DNA of 64,000 nt from Bacteroidota bacterium (GTDB lineage: Bacteria > Bacteroidota > Bacteroidia > Bacteroidales > F082). The translations under genes and the position numbers were made by a program. Position 1 is the first letter of the stretch. The number at the start of each line of letters is the position of its first letter. The stretch spans positions 45,893 to 109,892 of the forward strand of contig JAERTF010000142.1 in NCBI GenBank assembly GCA_016845105.1. Reading direction: 5' to 3'. Under the pieces are notes generated by a model. That model did no database searches, was not told the origin of the DNA, and saw only the letters and a program-made list of their open reading frames with translations. Shown here one piece after another: positions 17,542-26,268 of this stretch.

Positions 17542-19158
17542 ATGAACTCATTAATCATATATTTATTACAATCATCCATAAGTCTTGGTGTTTTTTATCT
17601 TTTTTATGAAATGTTATTTCGTAAAGAAACGTATTTTCAGTTTGTTAGATATTATTTTCTATTTGCTATACTTGTATCAGCTTTTCTCCCTATTGCAAAT
17701 ATTGATGTTAATCAGGTATTAGCAAGTAGTTATGATATTCCTATAATTATTTATCCAATTCCCGCTCTTGTTGAGTATACTCTAAATGAAGTAACAATAT
17801 ATGCAAATCCAATTACTGCTGAAAATTCAAGTTGGCATAATAATGTAACCCTTCCTTTTTTGTTTCTGGCCATTTATATTATCGGGGTAGGTATTTCTTC
17901 GATTTTTTTTCTAGTTAAGTTGTTTCAACTATCTAGGTTGCTGAGAAGGTATGGAGTTTATGGTGTAAAACCTTCAAAAGTTATTGATATTCCTGATATA
18001 CCAACTTTTTCATTTTTCAATTATATTTTCATTGATAAAAACAAAATTTCCAAGGAAAGTGAAAAGAAGATAATTGCACATGAAACAGTTCATATACAAC
18101 AAAAACATTCGATTGATTTAATAGTTGTGGAACTATTTGCAATAGTACTATGGTTTAATCCACTAATATATGTTGTTAAAAAAAGAATTAAGGAGAATCA
18201 TGAGTTTATTGCCGATAGAGATGTTGTAGGTATGTATTCGAATAAGTTTGAATATAGCAAGTTATTAATACAAAATTCGAGTATTATTAAAACAAATATA
18301 TTAACACATAATTTTAGTTATTCACTATTAAAAAGGAGGTTATTTATGATTAAAAAATCTAAAAATCCATTATTATTTTCATTAAAACTAACGGGAGTTG
18401 CTATTGCAGTTAGCATTGTGTTTTTTGCATGTTCAGGTCCTGCTTCAAATGAAGATCTATTGGATAAACACACTGAAAACAAATCTGTAGAAACAGAGTC
18501 GGAATATGATGATGCAAATGTTTTTACAGTGGTTGAAGAAATGCCAGAATTTGTAGGCGGTAATGAAGAACTTATTGCTTTTTTATCGAAGAACATTAAA
18601 TATCCAAAAGAAGCTAAGGATAATGATATAGAAGGTAAGGTGATTGTGAGTTTTGTTATCGACACAGATGGAAGTGTAACAGATGCAGAAGTAGTTAGAA
18701 GTGTTGGTAGTGGTTGTGATGAAGAAGCAGTTCGTGTTGTATCATCTATGCCTAAATGGATTCCGGGTAAACAACGGGGAAAAGCCGTAAAAGTTAGTTT
18801 TAAGCTACCAATTAATTTCGCACTTGACGCTGGTAGTAAGGACCAGGTTTTTCAAGTTGTTGAAATTATGCCTGAGTATCCAGGAGGTGAAAAAGCATTG
18901 TTTTCCTTTTTGGGAAATAATATTAAATATCCAGAGGTAGCTAAGAAAAACAAAGTAACAGGCAGAGTATTTGTTACTTTCGTTGTTGAAAAAGATGGTA
19001 GTGTGGCTGATGTGAAATTACTTAAAGGTATAGGTTCGGGTTGTGATGAAGAAGCTATGCGAGTGATAAAATCAATGCCAAATTGGAAACCAGGTACACA
19101 AAGAGGCAAAGCTGTTCGTGTACAGTATAATCTACCAATCAAATTCGCACTTCAATAA
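17542..19158 (+). CDS. M56 (BlaR1-like) membrane metallopeptidase with two TonB C-terminal domains
   Basis: A 538-residue protein. The N-terminal about 300 residues are a BlaR1-type M56 peptidase with several membrane helices and the zinc motif HETVH at about residue 179, followed by 'WFNPLIYVVKKRIKENHEFIAD'-type sequence (read in two parts). 'LKRRLFMIKKSKN' marks the end of the peptidase. After a further helix ending in 'FFACSG' come two tandem TonB_C domains (about 333-430 and 441-538), each beginning 'MPEF/Y-xGG' and ending 'RGKAV-(K/R)-V-x-(F/Y)-x-LPI-x-FAL'. Presumed sensor for the upstream repressor; the TonB_C domains may bind periplasmic or outer-membrane partners. ATG 17542 chosen: it follows the repressor stop by one base. 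Confidence 0.9.
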   Translation: MNSLIIYLLQSSISLGVFYLFYEMLFRKETYFQFVRYYFLFAILVSAFLPIANIDVNQVLASSYDIPIIIYPIPALVEYTLNEVTIYANPITAENSSWHNNVTLPFLFLAIYIIGVGISSIFFLVKLFQLSRLLRRYGVYGVKPSKVIDIPDIPTFSFFNYIFIDKNKISKESEKKIIAHETVHIQQKHSIDLIVVELFAIVLWFNPLIYVVKKRIKENHEFIADRDVVGMYSNKFEYSKLLIQNSSIIKTNILTHNFSYSLLKRRLFMIKKSKNPLLFSLKLTGVAIAVSIVFFACSGPASNEDLLDKHTENKSVETESEYDDANVFTVVEEMPEFVGGNEELIAFLSKNIKYPKEAKDNDIEGKVIVSFVIDTDGSVTDAEVVRSVGSGCDEEAVRVVSSMPKWIPGKQRGKAVKVSFKLPINFALDAGSKDQVFQVVEIMPEYPGGEKALFSFLGNNIKYPEVAKKNKVTGRVFVTFVVEKDGSVADVKLLKGIGSGCDEEAMRVIKSMPNWKPGTQRGKAVRVQYNLPIKFALQ

Positions 19159-19171
19159 TTTTTTTCTCCAT

Positions 19172-19193
19172 ATCAACTAAGAACTTAGTTGAT
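19172..19193. promoter_or_regulatory. Third copy of the operator palindrome, downstream of the M56 gene
   Basis: Perfect 9-bp arms (ATCAACTAA and its complement) around a 4-bp spacer, with the same AACTAA-N4-TTAGTT core as the two upstream operators. It lies 14 bases after the M56 stop and before the terminator hairpin. Confidence 0.65.
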
Positions 19194-19203
19194 GTATTTA
19201 TAA

Positions 19204-19240
19204 AATTAGGCGTAGATTGATAACTGCGCCTAATTATTTA
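19204..19240 (+). terminator. Terminator of the BlaI/M56 operon
   Basis: Perfect 9-bp stem 'aattaggcg' (19204-19212) / 'cgcctaatt' (19227-19235) then AT-rich DNA with few T in a row. It could also serve the convergent citDE remnant. Confidence 0.6.
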
Positions 19241-19269
19241 TTATGAAACGTTAACCTTATGGATAGAGT

Positions 19270-20508
19270 CTATAATGGTTCCATCAACCCATTTTCTACT
19301 CCTACAATTTCATCTTCAAGTTCAACTCTTTCGGGTATTTCGCAAATAGCTTCTGCTTTTGCTTTTAATCCCTGAATTGTTATAAGAGGTAAACCAGCCG
19401 TATTGGCTTTTTCAATTTCTTCAACACCTGGAGCAAAATACTTATGAATAACATTTATTTGCCTTGGGTGAATACATCCCATACCATCAAAGCCCAATGA
19501 TTTCGAGATTTTTACATTCTCAGCTAATGCGTCCATATCACTTACATCGCTAAACACAGAATCAATTGCCTGAACTACTGCAGCTTTGCATGCCATTGCC
19601 ACCATATTTCTAGCAACAAAGGTTTGGTTCCCACTGTCTGTTCTTTTGATGCCCATATCAGCAGTAAAGTCTTCTAAACCAATAGCAACGGCAACAACAT
19701 TTTCTTTTGCATTAGCTATTTAGTATGCAATTAAAACACCCGATGCACTTTCAATTATTTGCATTGGCCAAATATCATGATCAACGGGATTCGCTTTTTT
19801 GAGATCTGCTATTTTGTTTTCAATTAATATTAGATCTTCCGCGCTTTCACATTTTGGCACCAAAATTAGGGTTACATTATTTGGAATGATAAAATCAAAA
19901 TCAGAAATACCAGCATCACCCTGGTTAATTCTTACCATTCTTTCTGCACCATAAAAATTTAGACTACGAAGAGCATTTCTTACCATAAATCGAGCTTCAA
20001 CTTTTTTGGCCGGAGCTACAGCTTCCTCAAGATCAAGTATTAAACAGTTTGGTTTATGCAATCCTGCATTTAGTATTAATTTTAGGACTATTTCCGGGAA
20101 GGTATAAACGTGTGGATCTAAAGTCATCTTTTTTAGTTACCGGTGTATTATTCTCTATAATAGGAAGTAAATACTCTTTATCAGTTTCAATAATTTTTTT
20201 ATGGCAGCTTCTATTCTTGCCGCCATAACAGAATCAACAGTTCCCCTATCATTAATGATTACTTTGGCATTTTTTACATCGAAAAAAGCCATCATATCGG
20301 TAACTAATTTTTTAATGGTATTACCATATAAAAATTTTACTTTGCTAGTAAGTTCAAAATCAATTCCACCATCATTAAGTAGTTCAAATTGAACCTTACA
20401 ATAAGACTTTACACCACGTCCATAATCGCCAGCAAGACCTATTTTTTCCATATTAGTTATTTTGGATTTCAAGGATGCAAACGAAGTTAGATTGTAATAT
20501 TGAAACAT
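19270..20508 (-). pseudogene. Broken citrate-lyase CitD-CitE type fusion gene
   Basis: One original gene now read in three pieces. From 20508 (more likely ATG 20451) comes a CitD acyl-carrier-like part ('VKSYC', 'FFDVKNAKVIINDRG', 'MAARIEAAIKK'). At the A7 run (plus 20194-20200) the frame shifts; the next frame reads 'IIETDKEYLLPII' to 'RSTRLYLPGNSPK' without stops. At the A4 run (plus 20080-20083) it shifts back to 'LILNAGLHKPNC', 'ILDLEEAVAPAKK', 'GAERMVRINQ' of CitE (HpcH/HpaI aldolase family). A TAA at 19720-19722 interrupts 'ASGVLIAY-stop-IANAKENVVAVAIGLEDFTAD', where a Glu codon would fit. The end after 'VEEIEKAN' is poorly recognisable. CitF, CitC and CitX/G genes are absent nearby. 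Either decay or sequencing error. Confidence 0.82.
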
Positions 20509-20603
20509 ATTATTTTACTACATTTTTCATTAAATCAGACTTATTTATAATGGTTTTAATAGTCTCTGATTATGTGTGCATCAAACATTTTAAATTTTAA
20601 GAA

Positions 20604-20634
20604 TTGTGTTTTTAAATAACATTAAGTAAGTTTG
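20604..20634 (+). promoter_or_regulatory. Promoter of the ICMT-like gene
   Basis: TTG (20604-20606), 20 bp, TAAGTTTG (20627-20634). It covers a possible TTG start at 20632, so translation must begin further down, at ATG 20710. Confidence 0.6.
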
Positions 20635-20709
20635 CATGTTGGCTTTGGATATCGAACTTTCTCTCTACTTGCAACTAGAAACCTATTCAAAGCCAACAAT
20701 TTATTCTCA

Positions 20710-21159
20710 ATGAATAAAATGGTGAAAAAGTTCTATCCATATTTACTTGTTTTTTTACAAATGGGAAGTTTGTTTTACATTGCTGTATCAGCTTCTGTTA
20801 TTTCAAATAATTCTGTTGGTTTGTTAGTAGAAGCTACGGGTATTTTTTTGGCAATTCATGCAATTTATGTTGTAAAAGTTAAGAATGTAAATATTACACC
20901 TACGGTAAAAAAGGGTAGTGAGTTAATTACTTTGGGGCCATATCGGATTATTCGTCATCCAATGTACATAGCGCAGATTATTGCAGTTATACCTCTAATT
21001 ATAGATTACTATTCTTGGTTAAGGGTATTGGCTTTTGGACTTCTATTGATAACTCTTTTAGTTAAAATTCAATATGAAGAAAGGCAACTAATTTCGCATT
21101 TTCCTGCCTATATTGAGTATAAAAAAACAACTTACAAGCTTATACCATTTATTTACTAG
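20710..21159 (+). CDS. Isoprenylcysteine carboxyl methyltransferase-like membrane protein
   Basis: A 149-residue membrane protein with about four hydrophobic segments. The C-terminal half has the ICMT/PEMT-type pattern 'LGPYRIIRHPMYIAQII' (SAM-binding RHPxY motif) followed by 'QYEERQLISHFPAYIEYKK' (the ExE-like region). Such proteins methylate lipids or small molecules at the membrane; the substrate here is unknown. ATG 20710 is preferred over a TTG 26 codons upstream because that codon lies within the promoter. Confidence 0.8.
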   Translation: MNKMVKKFYPYLLVFLQMGSLFYIAVSASVISNNSVGLLVEATGIFLAIHAIYVVKVKNVNITPTVKKGSELITLGPYRIIRHPMYIAQIIAVIPLIIDYYSWLRVLAFGLLLITLLVKIQYEERQLISHFPAYIEYKKTTYKLIPFIY

Positions 21160-21251
21160 GGTCTGAAATATTGTCAGTAATCCATTAAGTAATTTGTGTG
21201 ATTATAATTGGCATATACTTTGATTAGTGCAATCGAACAAATAATCATAAT

Positions 21252-21836
21252 ATGTCATTGCAAAATATTAAATCTCTTGACGAACTAAAGAAATCGCTTG
21301 ATGATAATTCAAGAAACTTTGTGTTACTATATAAAAGTGGATCAGAAACTAGCGAATGCAGCTATAAAAATATTGAACAAGTAATTGACAACGGAGTAGT
21401 AGTAAGTATTTTTGCTGTTGATGTAAAAGAAGTTAGGGATATACACATACACTATGGAGTAACTTCGGTGCCTTCCCTATTAGTATTTCAAGGTGAAAAA
21501 TTTGAAAGAGTTGTTAAGGGCTGTAATGATGATGGTTATTATAAATCTCTTTTTGAAAGTGCATTATTTTCGGCCAAAAAACTTGAAAATGATACCCCAC
21601 AAAAAAGAGTGACAGTTTATTCCACACCTACTTGCAGTTGGTGCACAACCTTGAAAACACATTTGAAGAAAAATGGTATTTCATATTCGGAAATAGATGT
21701 TTCAAAGGATCAAAAAGCTGCCGAGGTGATGCGTAGTAGAAGTGGTCAACAGGGCGTTCCACAAACAGATATCGGCGGTGAAATGATTGTGGGCTTTGAT
21801 AAAACTAAGATTAACAAACTATTAAATATTCAGTAG
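21252..21836 (+). CDS. Fusion of a thioredoxin-like domain and a glutaredoxin
   Basis: A 194-residue cytosolic protein. Residues about 8-105 form a thioredoxin-like fold (strand 'NFVLLYKSGS', cis-proline loop 'VTSVPSLLVFQG') but the active site has a single Cys (C36 in 'SETSECSY') in place of CxxC. Residues about 117-194 are a glutaredoxin with redox pair C128-x-x-C131 ('TPTCSWC') and cis-Pro loop 'GVPQTDIGG'. The second domain should reduce disulfides or glutathione-type mixed disulfides; the first may bind partners or act in monothiol fashion. Stands between two unrelated genes. Confidence 0.85.
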   Translation: MSLQNIKSLDELKKSLDDNSRNFVLLYKSGSETSECSYKNIEQVIDNGVVVSIFAVDVKEVRDIHIHYGVTSVPSLLVFQGEKFERVVKGCNDDGYYKSLFESALFSAKKLENDTPQKRVTVYSTPTCSWCTTLKTHLKKNGISYSEIDVSKDQKAAEVMRSRSGQQGVPQTDIGGEMIVGFDKTKINKLLNIQ

Positions 21837-21895
21837 ATTTGCTGTTCAATTTTAATTAAAAAAGTAATACTAATAACAAATATAACTATATAATA

Positions 21896-22183
21896 ATGAA
21901 AGAATTACAACCTTTAAATGAGAATGTAATATTAGACATCTCAGACGATAAATCAGAACAAAAAACTGCATCAGGAATAATAATACCTGATTCAGCAAAG
22001 GAGAAACCTCAATATGCCAAGGTAACTGCCATTGGAAATATTGAAAATCCTGGAATTTCAGTAGGTGATATAGTATATTATAAGAAGTTCTCAGGAACAG
22101 AATTTGAATTTAACGGTGGAAAATTCTTAATGGTTCCTTATGCCGATTTACTTGCAGTTGTTGTAGAAACTGAAGAAATATAA
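21896..22183 (+). CDS. GroES-type co-chaperonin, without adjacent groEL
   Basis: A 95-residue Cpn10 protein. Family stretches are 'LQPLNENVILDI', 'TASGIIIPDSAKEKPQYAKVTAIG' (mobile loop; read in two parts), 'ISVGDIVYYKKFSGTEF' and 'FLMVPYADLLAVV'. GroES caps GroEL during protein folding. Here no groEL follows: the gene is closed by a strong terminator, so it is either a second GroES or one whose partner is elsewhere in the genome. Confidence 0.88.
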   Translation: MKELQPLNENVILDISDDKSEQKTASGIIIPDSAKEKPQYAKVTAIGNIENPGISVGDIVYYKKFSGTEFEFNGGKFLMVPYADLLAVVVETEEI

Positions 22184-22205
22184 TCATCTAAAAGAATTAA
22201 TCTTA

Positions 22206-22240
22206 GAGCTGCTTTATATCTGTAAAGCAGCTTTTTTTTC
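22206..22240 (+). terminator. Terminator after the GroES gene
   Basis: Perfect 9-bp stem 'gctgcttta' (22208-22216) / 'taaagcagc' (22223-22231), six-base loop, then T8. Confidence 0.9.
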
Positions 22241-22244
22241 TTAA

Positions 22245-23759
22245 TTACTGACTATGTAACATTTTAAAAGCTGATCCAAGATTGTTAATTAATTCCCCGG
22301 CTGTAATTGATTCCAATCCCATTTTATTTGCTGCAATATCACCCGATAATCCATGTAAATAAGCACCCAATATTGCTGAAGTACCAGGAGTGTAACCCGA
22401 GGCCAATAGCCCAGTAATAATTCCGGTAAGCACATCACCACTACCCGCTGTTGCCATCCCAGGATTACCAGTTGAGTTAAAAAAACATTGGCCATCAGGA
22501 AAACATATGCATGTATTTGCTCCTTTTAGAACCACATAAATACCATGTTTTTGAGCTAAATAATTTTGTTTATCAAGACGTTCTGAATCGTTTGACCAAC
22601 CACCAACCAATCGTTGGAATTCTTTGGGGTGAGGTGTTAGGATGCATCCTGAAGGTAAAAATGCAAGCCATGTTGGATTTTCTGACAATATATTTAGAGC
22701 ATCCGCATCAAGTACCATTGGGCAATCACTATTTTGGATTAACAGTTTCATGGCCATCTGTGATTGATGTTCCATACCTAAACCTGGTCCAATACCAATT
22801 GAATTTATATTTTCGATATTGGGAGCCTCTGAGAAATAATTATCATATCTATCAATGCTTAACATTGTTTCTGGCGAAGCAGTTTGCAGGATGTTAATAC
22901 CTGATCTTGGTATGTGGGTATGCAATAACCCAACTCCTGATCTTAAGCAAGCATTTGATGCAAGCACTGCGGCTCCCATACTACCATTACTGCCTGCAAC
23001 AATTAATGCATGACCAAATGTACCTTTGTGAGAGTACTTGGGTCTTTTTTTTATAAGTGGTATGATATCATCTTCTATAATGAAATTATGTTTTGTTTCT
23101 GTGGACTGAATATAATCATTGCTTAAGCCAATATCCAATATTTCCCATTTTCCAACATAGCCGTCGTTTTCAGGAAAAAGAAAGCTTAGTTTCGGAAACT
23201 GAAACGACAAGGTATAGTCTGCTTTTACTATTGCTCTTTTATTAGGTTTCGAGGATTGATCTGCAAATAGACCAGATGGGATATCAATGGCAATGATAAT
23301 TGCTCCTAATTCATTTATCATATCAATTACTTTACCAATAAACCCTTCTACTGGTCGTGTAAGTCCTGATCCAAAAATTGCATCAATAATAATATCCTCA
23401 TTTCCAATTTCACTTATATCCTTAGTATCATTTATATCAATAAGTTTAACATTGTCTTTTTCAATAAGTCTTTCAAGGTTAATCTGAAAGTCATCCGAAG
23501 TCTTATCTGAATACCTAATAATATTTACAATAACTTCATATCCCTCATCTGCCATCATACGTGCAAGTGCAAGTCCATCACCTCCGTTATTCCCCAATCC
23601 ACAAAATATATGAAAGGCAATATCTTTTTTTATATGATCCTTAATCCATAAAAATAGCTCATTCGAAGCACGTTCCATTAAGTTAATGGATGAAATAGGC
23701 TCATTTTCAATTGTATATGCATCAGCTTCTCGAATCTTATCAACTGGAAATATTTTCAT
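22245..23759 (-). CDS. nnr: Bifunctional NAD(P)H-hydrate epimerase / ADP-dependent dehydratase
   Basis: A 504-residue two-domain repair enzyme. Residues about 1-215 are the YjeF_N epimerase ('GLGNNGGDGLALARMM', 'DAIFGSGLTRPVEGF', 'AIDIPSGL'). Residues about 225-500 are the ribokinase-like dehydratase ('HKGTFGHALIVAGSNGSMG', 'ILTPHPKEFQRL', 'GNPGMATAGSGDVLTGIITG'). Together they turn damaged hydrated NADH/NADPH back into the active cofactor. Length is normal for the fused form. Promoter TTTG-19-TAAATTTG upstream. Confidence 0.94.
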   Translation of the reverse strand: MKIFPVDKIREADAYTIENEPISSINLMERASNELFLWIKDHIKKDIAFHIFCGLGNNGGDGLALARMMADEGYEVIVNIIRYSDKTSDDFQINLERLIEKDNVKLIDINDTKDISEIGNEDIIIDAIFGSGLTRPVEGFIGKVIDMINELGAIIIAIDIPSGLFADQSSKPNKRAIVKADYTLSFQFPKLSFLFPENDGYVGKWEILDIGLSNDYIQSTETKHNFIIEDDIIPLIKKRPKYSHKGTFGHALIVAGSNGSMGAAVLASNACLRSGVGLLHTHIPRSGINILQTASPETMLSIDRYDNYFSEAPNIENINSIGIGPGLGMEHQSQMAMKLLIQNSDCPMVLDADALNILSENPTWLAFLPSGCILTPHPKEFQRLVGGWSNDSERLDKQNYLAQKHGIYVVLKGANTCICFPDGQCFFNSTGNPGMATAGSGDVLTGIITGLLASGYTPGTSAILGAYLHGLSGDIAANKMGLESITAGELINNLGSAFKMLHSQ

Positions 23760-23833
23760 GATATTAGTTTATTTGTGCTAAGGTACATTGAAAATTAACA
23801 ACCTTAGGGATATACTGTATTCTTATTATATGG

Positions 23834-23864
23834 CAAATTTAGTTTTAGTATCTTTATTTTCAAA
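23834..23864 (-). promoter_or_regulatory. Promoter of the nnr gene
   Basis: On the minus strand TTTG (23864-23861), 19 bp, TAAATTTG (23841-23834), 74 bases before the ATG. Confidence 0.6.
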
Positions 23865-23932
23865 CACAAAGTGATAGCCAAATGAGAAAATAAATGAATG
23901 TTTTATACTATTGTATGTCAAATTGCTGTTTC

Positions 23933-23962
23933 CAATATATTAATGATTACTGATTACCTTTG
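23933..23962 (+). promoter_or_regulatory. Promoter of the M1 peptidase gene
   Basis: TTG (23933-23935), 19 bp, TACCTTTG (23955-23962), 19 bases before ATG 23982. It excludes the upstream in-frame ATGs at 23898 and 23943. Confidence 0.65.
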
Positions 23963-23981
23963 TGTACTAAAGAAATACAAT

Positions 23982-25910
23982 ATGAAATACTTAACAGCAA
24001 TAGCGTTTTTGATAAGTTTAAATATTTACGGACAACGAATTAACCCACATGCATGTGAATTTCATGATAACCTGTTGGATCGGTCATCTGAGATGATACT
24101 ATCAAATGATACCACAATCGATGTTAATTTTTACCACTTGGATATCGAAATAGCTCTTGATTCAGCTTATTTAATCGGGAATGTTTCTTATGGTATCACT
24201 TCCTTAATCAATGGGTTGTCATCACTTAAGTTGGATTTAGATAGTGCATTTACCATTGACAGTATTACACCAAATGTATCTTCCTATTCCTTTAACAATA
24301 ATGTACTAACCCTAAATATGAATTCAACATATAATATTGGTGAACATATTTCTTTTGTGATTTATTATCATGGTGCTCCTGTTTTGGCTGGAGGATACAA
24401 GGGATTAAGATATGAGAATCACGATAATAATGAGTTGGTTATTGCGTCTTTGTCGACTCCATATCTGGCACATACATGGTGGCCATGTAAAGACGGTACA
24501 GAAGATAAGTCGGATTCAACATTCATCGATATTACAATCATGGATACTATAATTGGGTCAATACCTGTTATTGCATTATCCAATGGAATGCTCGACACAG
24601 CAGAAGTGATTGGAAGCAAAAAGAGATTTAGTTGGAAACATAAGTATCCGTGTGTACCTTATTATATTATGGTCGCAATTTCTAACTATAATCATTTTCA
24701 ACATGAATTTATAGGTGATGATTATACATTTCCAATTGACTACTATGTATTCGAATCACATATGGAAGAAGCCCAAGAAGGTGTTGCTTTGTTACCCGAA
24801 GCAATGGCATTCTTTACTGAAATATTTGGACCATATCCGTTTTTAAATGAAAAGTATGCGATGACCCAATTGGGCTATTATGGAGCCATAGAAAATCAAA
24901 CAAATACCATAACTAATAATATGAGTTTGGAATGGCTTTATGTATCTGTCCATGAACTTGCTCATATGTGGTTTGCTGATATGATTACTTGCAGCACATG
25001 GAACCATGGTTGGTTAAACGAAGGATTTGCCTCATATGCTGAAGCATTGTTTAATGAATATCGTTTTAATGGATATCATCAGTATATGGAAAACTTTGAG
25101 TTTTATAATGGTGGAACAGTTTATATGGAAGATGTGTCAAATCCATACACTGTTTTTCAACCCATAATTTATAATAAAGGGGCTTATGTATTACATATGC
25201 TTCGAGGAGTAGTTGGAGATACCACATTTTTTGAGATTATTAATGATTATGCTAACGATGAGCAATTTAAATACAAACTAGCAACAACCGAAGAGTTTCA
25301 GTATGTGTGTGAGGAAATAAGTGGCAAAGACCTAGACTACTTTTTCGATCAATGGATTTACGATGAGCGATTTCCACGATATTATTATAACTATGATTAT
25401 GATCATGCCAATGAAAATTTAAAGGTTACAGTTATTCAAAATCAGGGAATTATGGGATGGCGTGATGTATTTATTATGCCCATGGAAATTGGGATTTATT
25501 TCTCGGATAATTCAGATACAATTATAACTGTTATGAATGATAGTGAATCAACTACATATACATTTGAATTTAATAAAGAAGTACTAAATGTTGTGATTGA
25601 TCCAAATAATTGGATACTTAAAAATGCCATTTGGGATCCGAGTATTGTTGTAAATGTTGATGAAAATACATCTGACTTGATTGAAATTTATCCCAATCCA
25701 AATACTGGTAGCTTTGTTGTAATTGTTCCCAAAGGTCTTTATTCTGATGATTTAATATTAAGTATTTGCGAGTTAAATGGTAAGCTTTTGTATAACTTAA
25801 ATCCTGACCCAGGTAAGAAGATTGAAATCGTTGGGTTGAGTTCCGGACTGTATCTACTTAAGGCAAGTTCTGGAAGGTTAAGTGTAACGAAAAAAATAAT
25901 TGTAAACTAA
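23982..25910 (+). CDS. Secreted M1-family aminopeptidase with T9SS sorting domain
   Basis: A 642-residue secreted metallopeptidase. Signal peptide 1-16 (ends NIYGQ), M1 N-terminal beta domain, exopeptidase motif as 'GAIENQT' (GAMEN in others), zinc site HELAHMWFAD with the third ligand Glu in 'GWLNEGFASYAE'. The C-terminal about 80 residues are a type A sorting domain ('EIYPNPNTGSF', 'GLSSGLYLLKASSG'). It should cleave N-terminal amino acids from peptides outside the cell, feeding peptide uptake. ATG 23982 chosen because of the signal peptide and promoter position. Confidence 0.93.
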   Translation: MKYLTAIAFLISLNIYGQRINPHACEFHDNLLDRSSEMILSNDTTIDVNFYHLDIEIALDSAYLIGNVSYGITSLINGLSSLKLDLDSAFTIDSITPNVSSYSFNNNVLTLNMNSTYNIGEHISFVIYYHGAPVLAGGYKGLRYENHDNNELVIASLSTPYLAHTWWPCKDGTEDKSDSTFIDITIMDTIIGSIPVIALSNGMLDTAEVIGSKKRFSWKHKYPCVPYYIMVAISNYNHFQHEFIGDDYTFPIDYYVFESHMEEAQEGVALLPEAMAFFTEIFGPYPFLNEKYAMTQLGYYGAIENQTNTITNNMSLEWLYVSVHELAHMWFADMITCSTWNHGWLNEGFASYAEALFNEYRFNGYHQYMENFEFYNGGTVYMEDVSNPYTVFQPIIYNKGAYVLHMLRGVVGDTTFFEIINDYANDEQFKYKLATTEEFQYVCEEISGKDLDYFFDQWIYDERFPRYYYNYDYDHANENLKVTVIQNQGIMGWRDVFIMPMEIGIYFSDNSDTIITVMNDSESTTYTFEFNKEVLNVVIDPNNWILKNAIWDPSIVVNVDENTSDLIEIYPNPNTGSFVVIVPKGLYSDDLILSICELNGKLLYNLNPDPGKKIEIVGLSSGLYLLKASSGRLSVTKKIIVN

Positions 25911-25979
25911 AATTTGCTATTTAGGGTTACATTATTCATTTATAATCGGTTAGTATTCCTCCATTGCTAATTAGTGACA

Positions 25980-26255
25980 TTATTCCAACCATGGATCCAG
26001 GTTTGTATTTGGATTTGCATAAATATCAGTATTTGTAAACTTAACAATGGTTTTAAGCATATCTAACTTTACTCTGGCAATCTCATCATCCGGGTTAGCT
26101 TTGAGAATGGCTAAATAATCATTAATTGCCTTACTCTTATCCTGAATCTTAGTATATAACTCAGCGCGTGAATGTAATAAACTTAATTCGTTCTTGTTTT
26201 TGCTTATTTTCGAATTGAGTTCTTTAATCTTCCTTAAAATTTCCTTTTCTTCCAA
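25980..26255 (-). CDS. Small helical protein, coiled coil plus TPR-like
   Basis: A 91-residue protein with a TTG start: an in-frame TAG lies four codons upstream of it and no ATG is available. The N-terminal part is a Lys/Glu-rich helix, the middle resembles one TPR ('RAELYTKIQDKSKAINDYLAILKANPDDEIA' read in parts) and the end is 'NLDPWLE'. It follows the long TPR gene by 13 bases and is likely co-transcribed. Function unknown. Confidence 0.65.
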   Translation of the reverse strand: MEEKEILRKIKELNSKISKNKNELSLLHSRAELYTKIQDKSKAINDYLAILKANPDDEIARVKLDMLKTIVKFTNTDIYANPNTNLDPWLE

Positions 26256-26268
26256 TTGTTCAAACTAT

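Noticed and set aside
17160..19158. Beta-lactam resistance regulator pair (blaI-blaR1)
   Set aside because: No beta-lactamase or penicillin-binding protein gene is adjacent, and the M56 protein ends in TonB_C domains rather than a penicillin-binding sensor domain.
19270..20127. Two separate CitE-like genes plus a separate CitD gene
   Set aside because: The pieces join into one protein when two single-base homopolymer shifts and one stop codon are allowed for; the apparent N-terminus at 20127 (MTLDPHVYTF) is an out-of-frame reading of RSTRLYLPG.
20632..20709. TTG start for the ICMT-like protein at 20632
   Set aside because: The codon is inside the TAAGTTTG promoter element, and the extra 26 residues are not hydrophobic or family-like.
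22289..22897. Open frames on both strands inside the nnr gene
   Set aside because: Shadow frames of a well-recognised two-domain enzyme; no family features.
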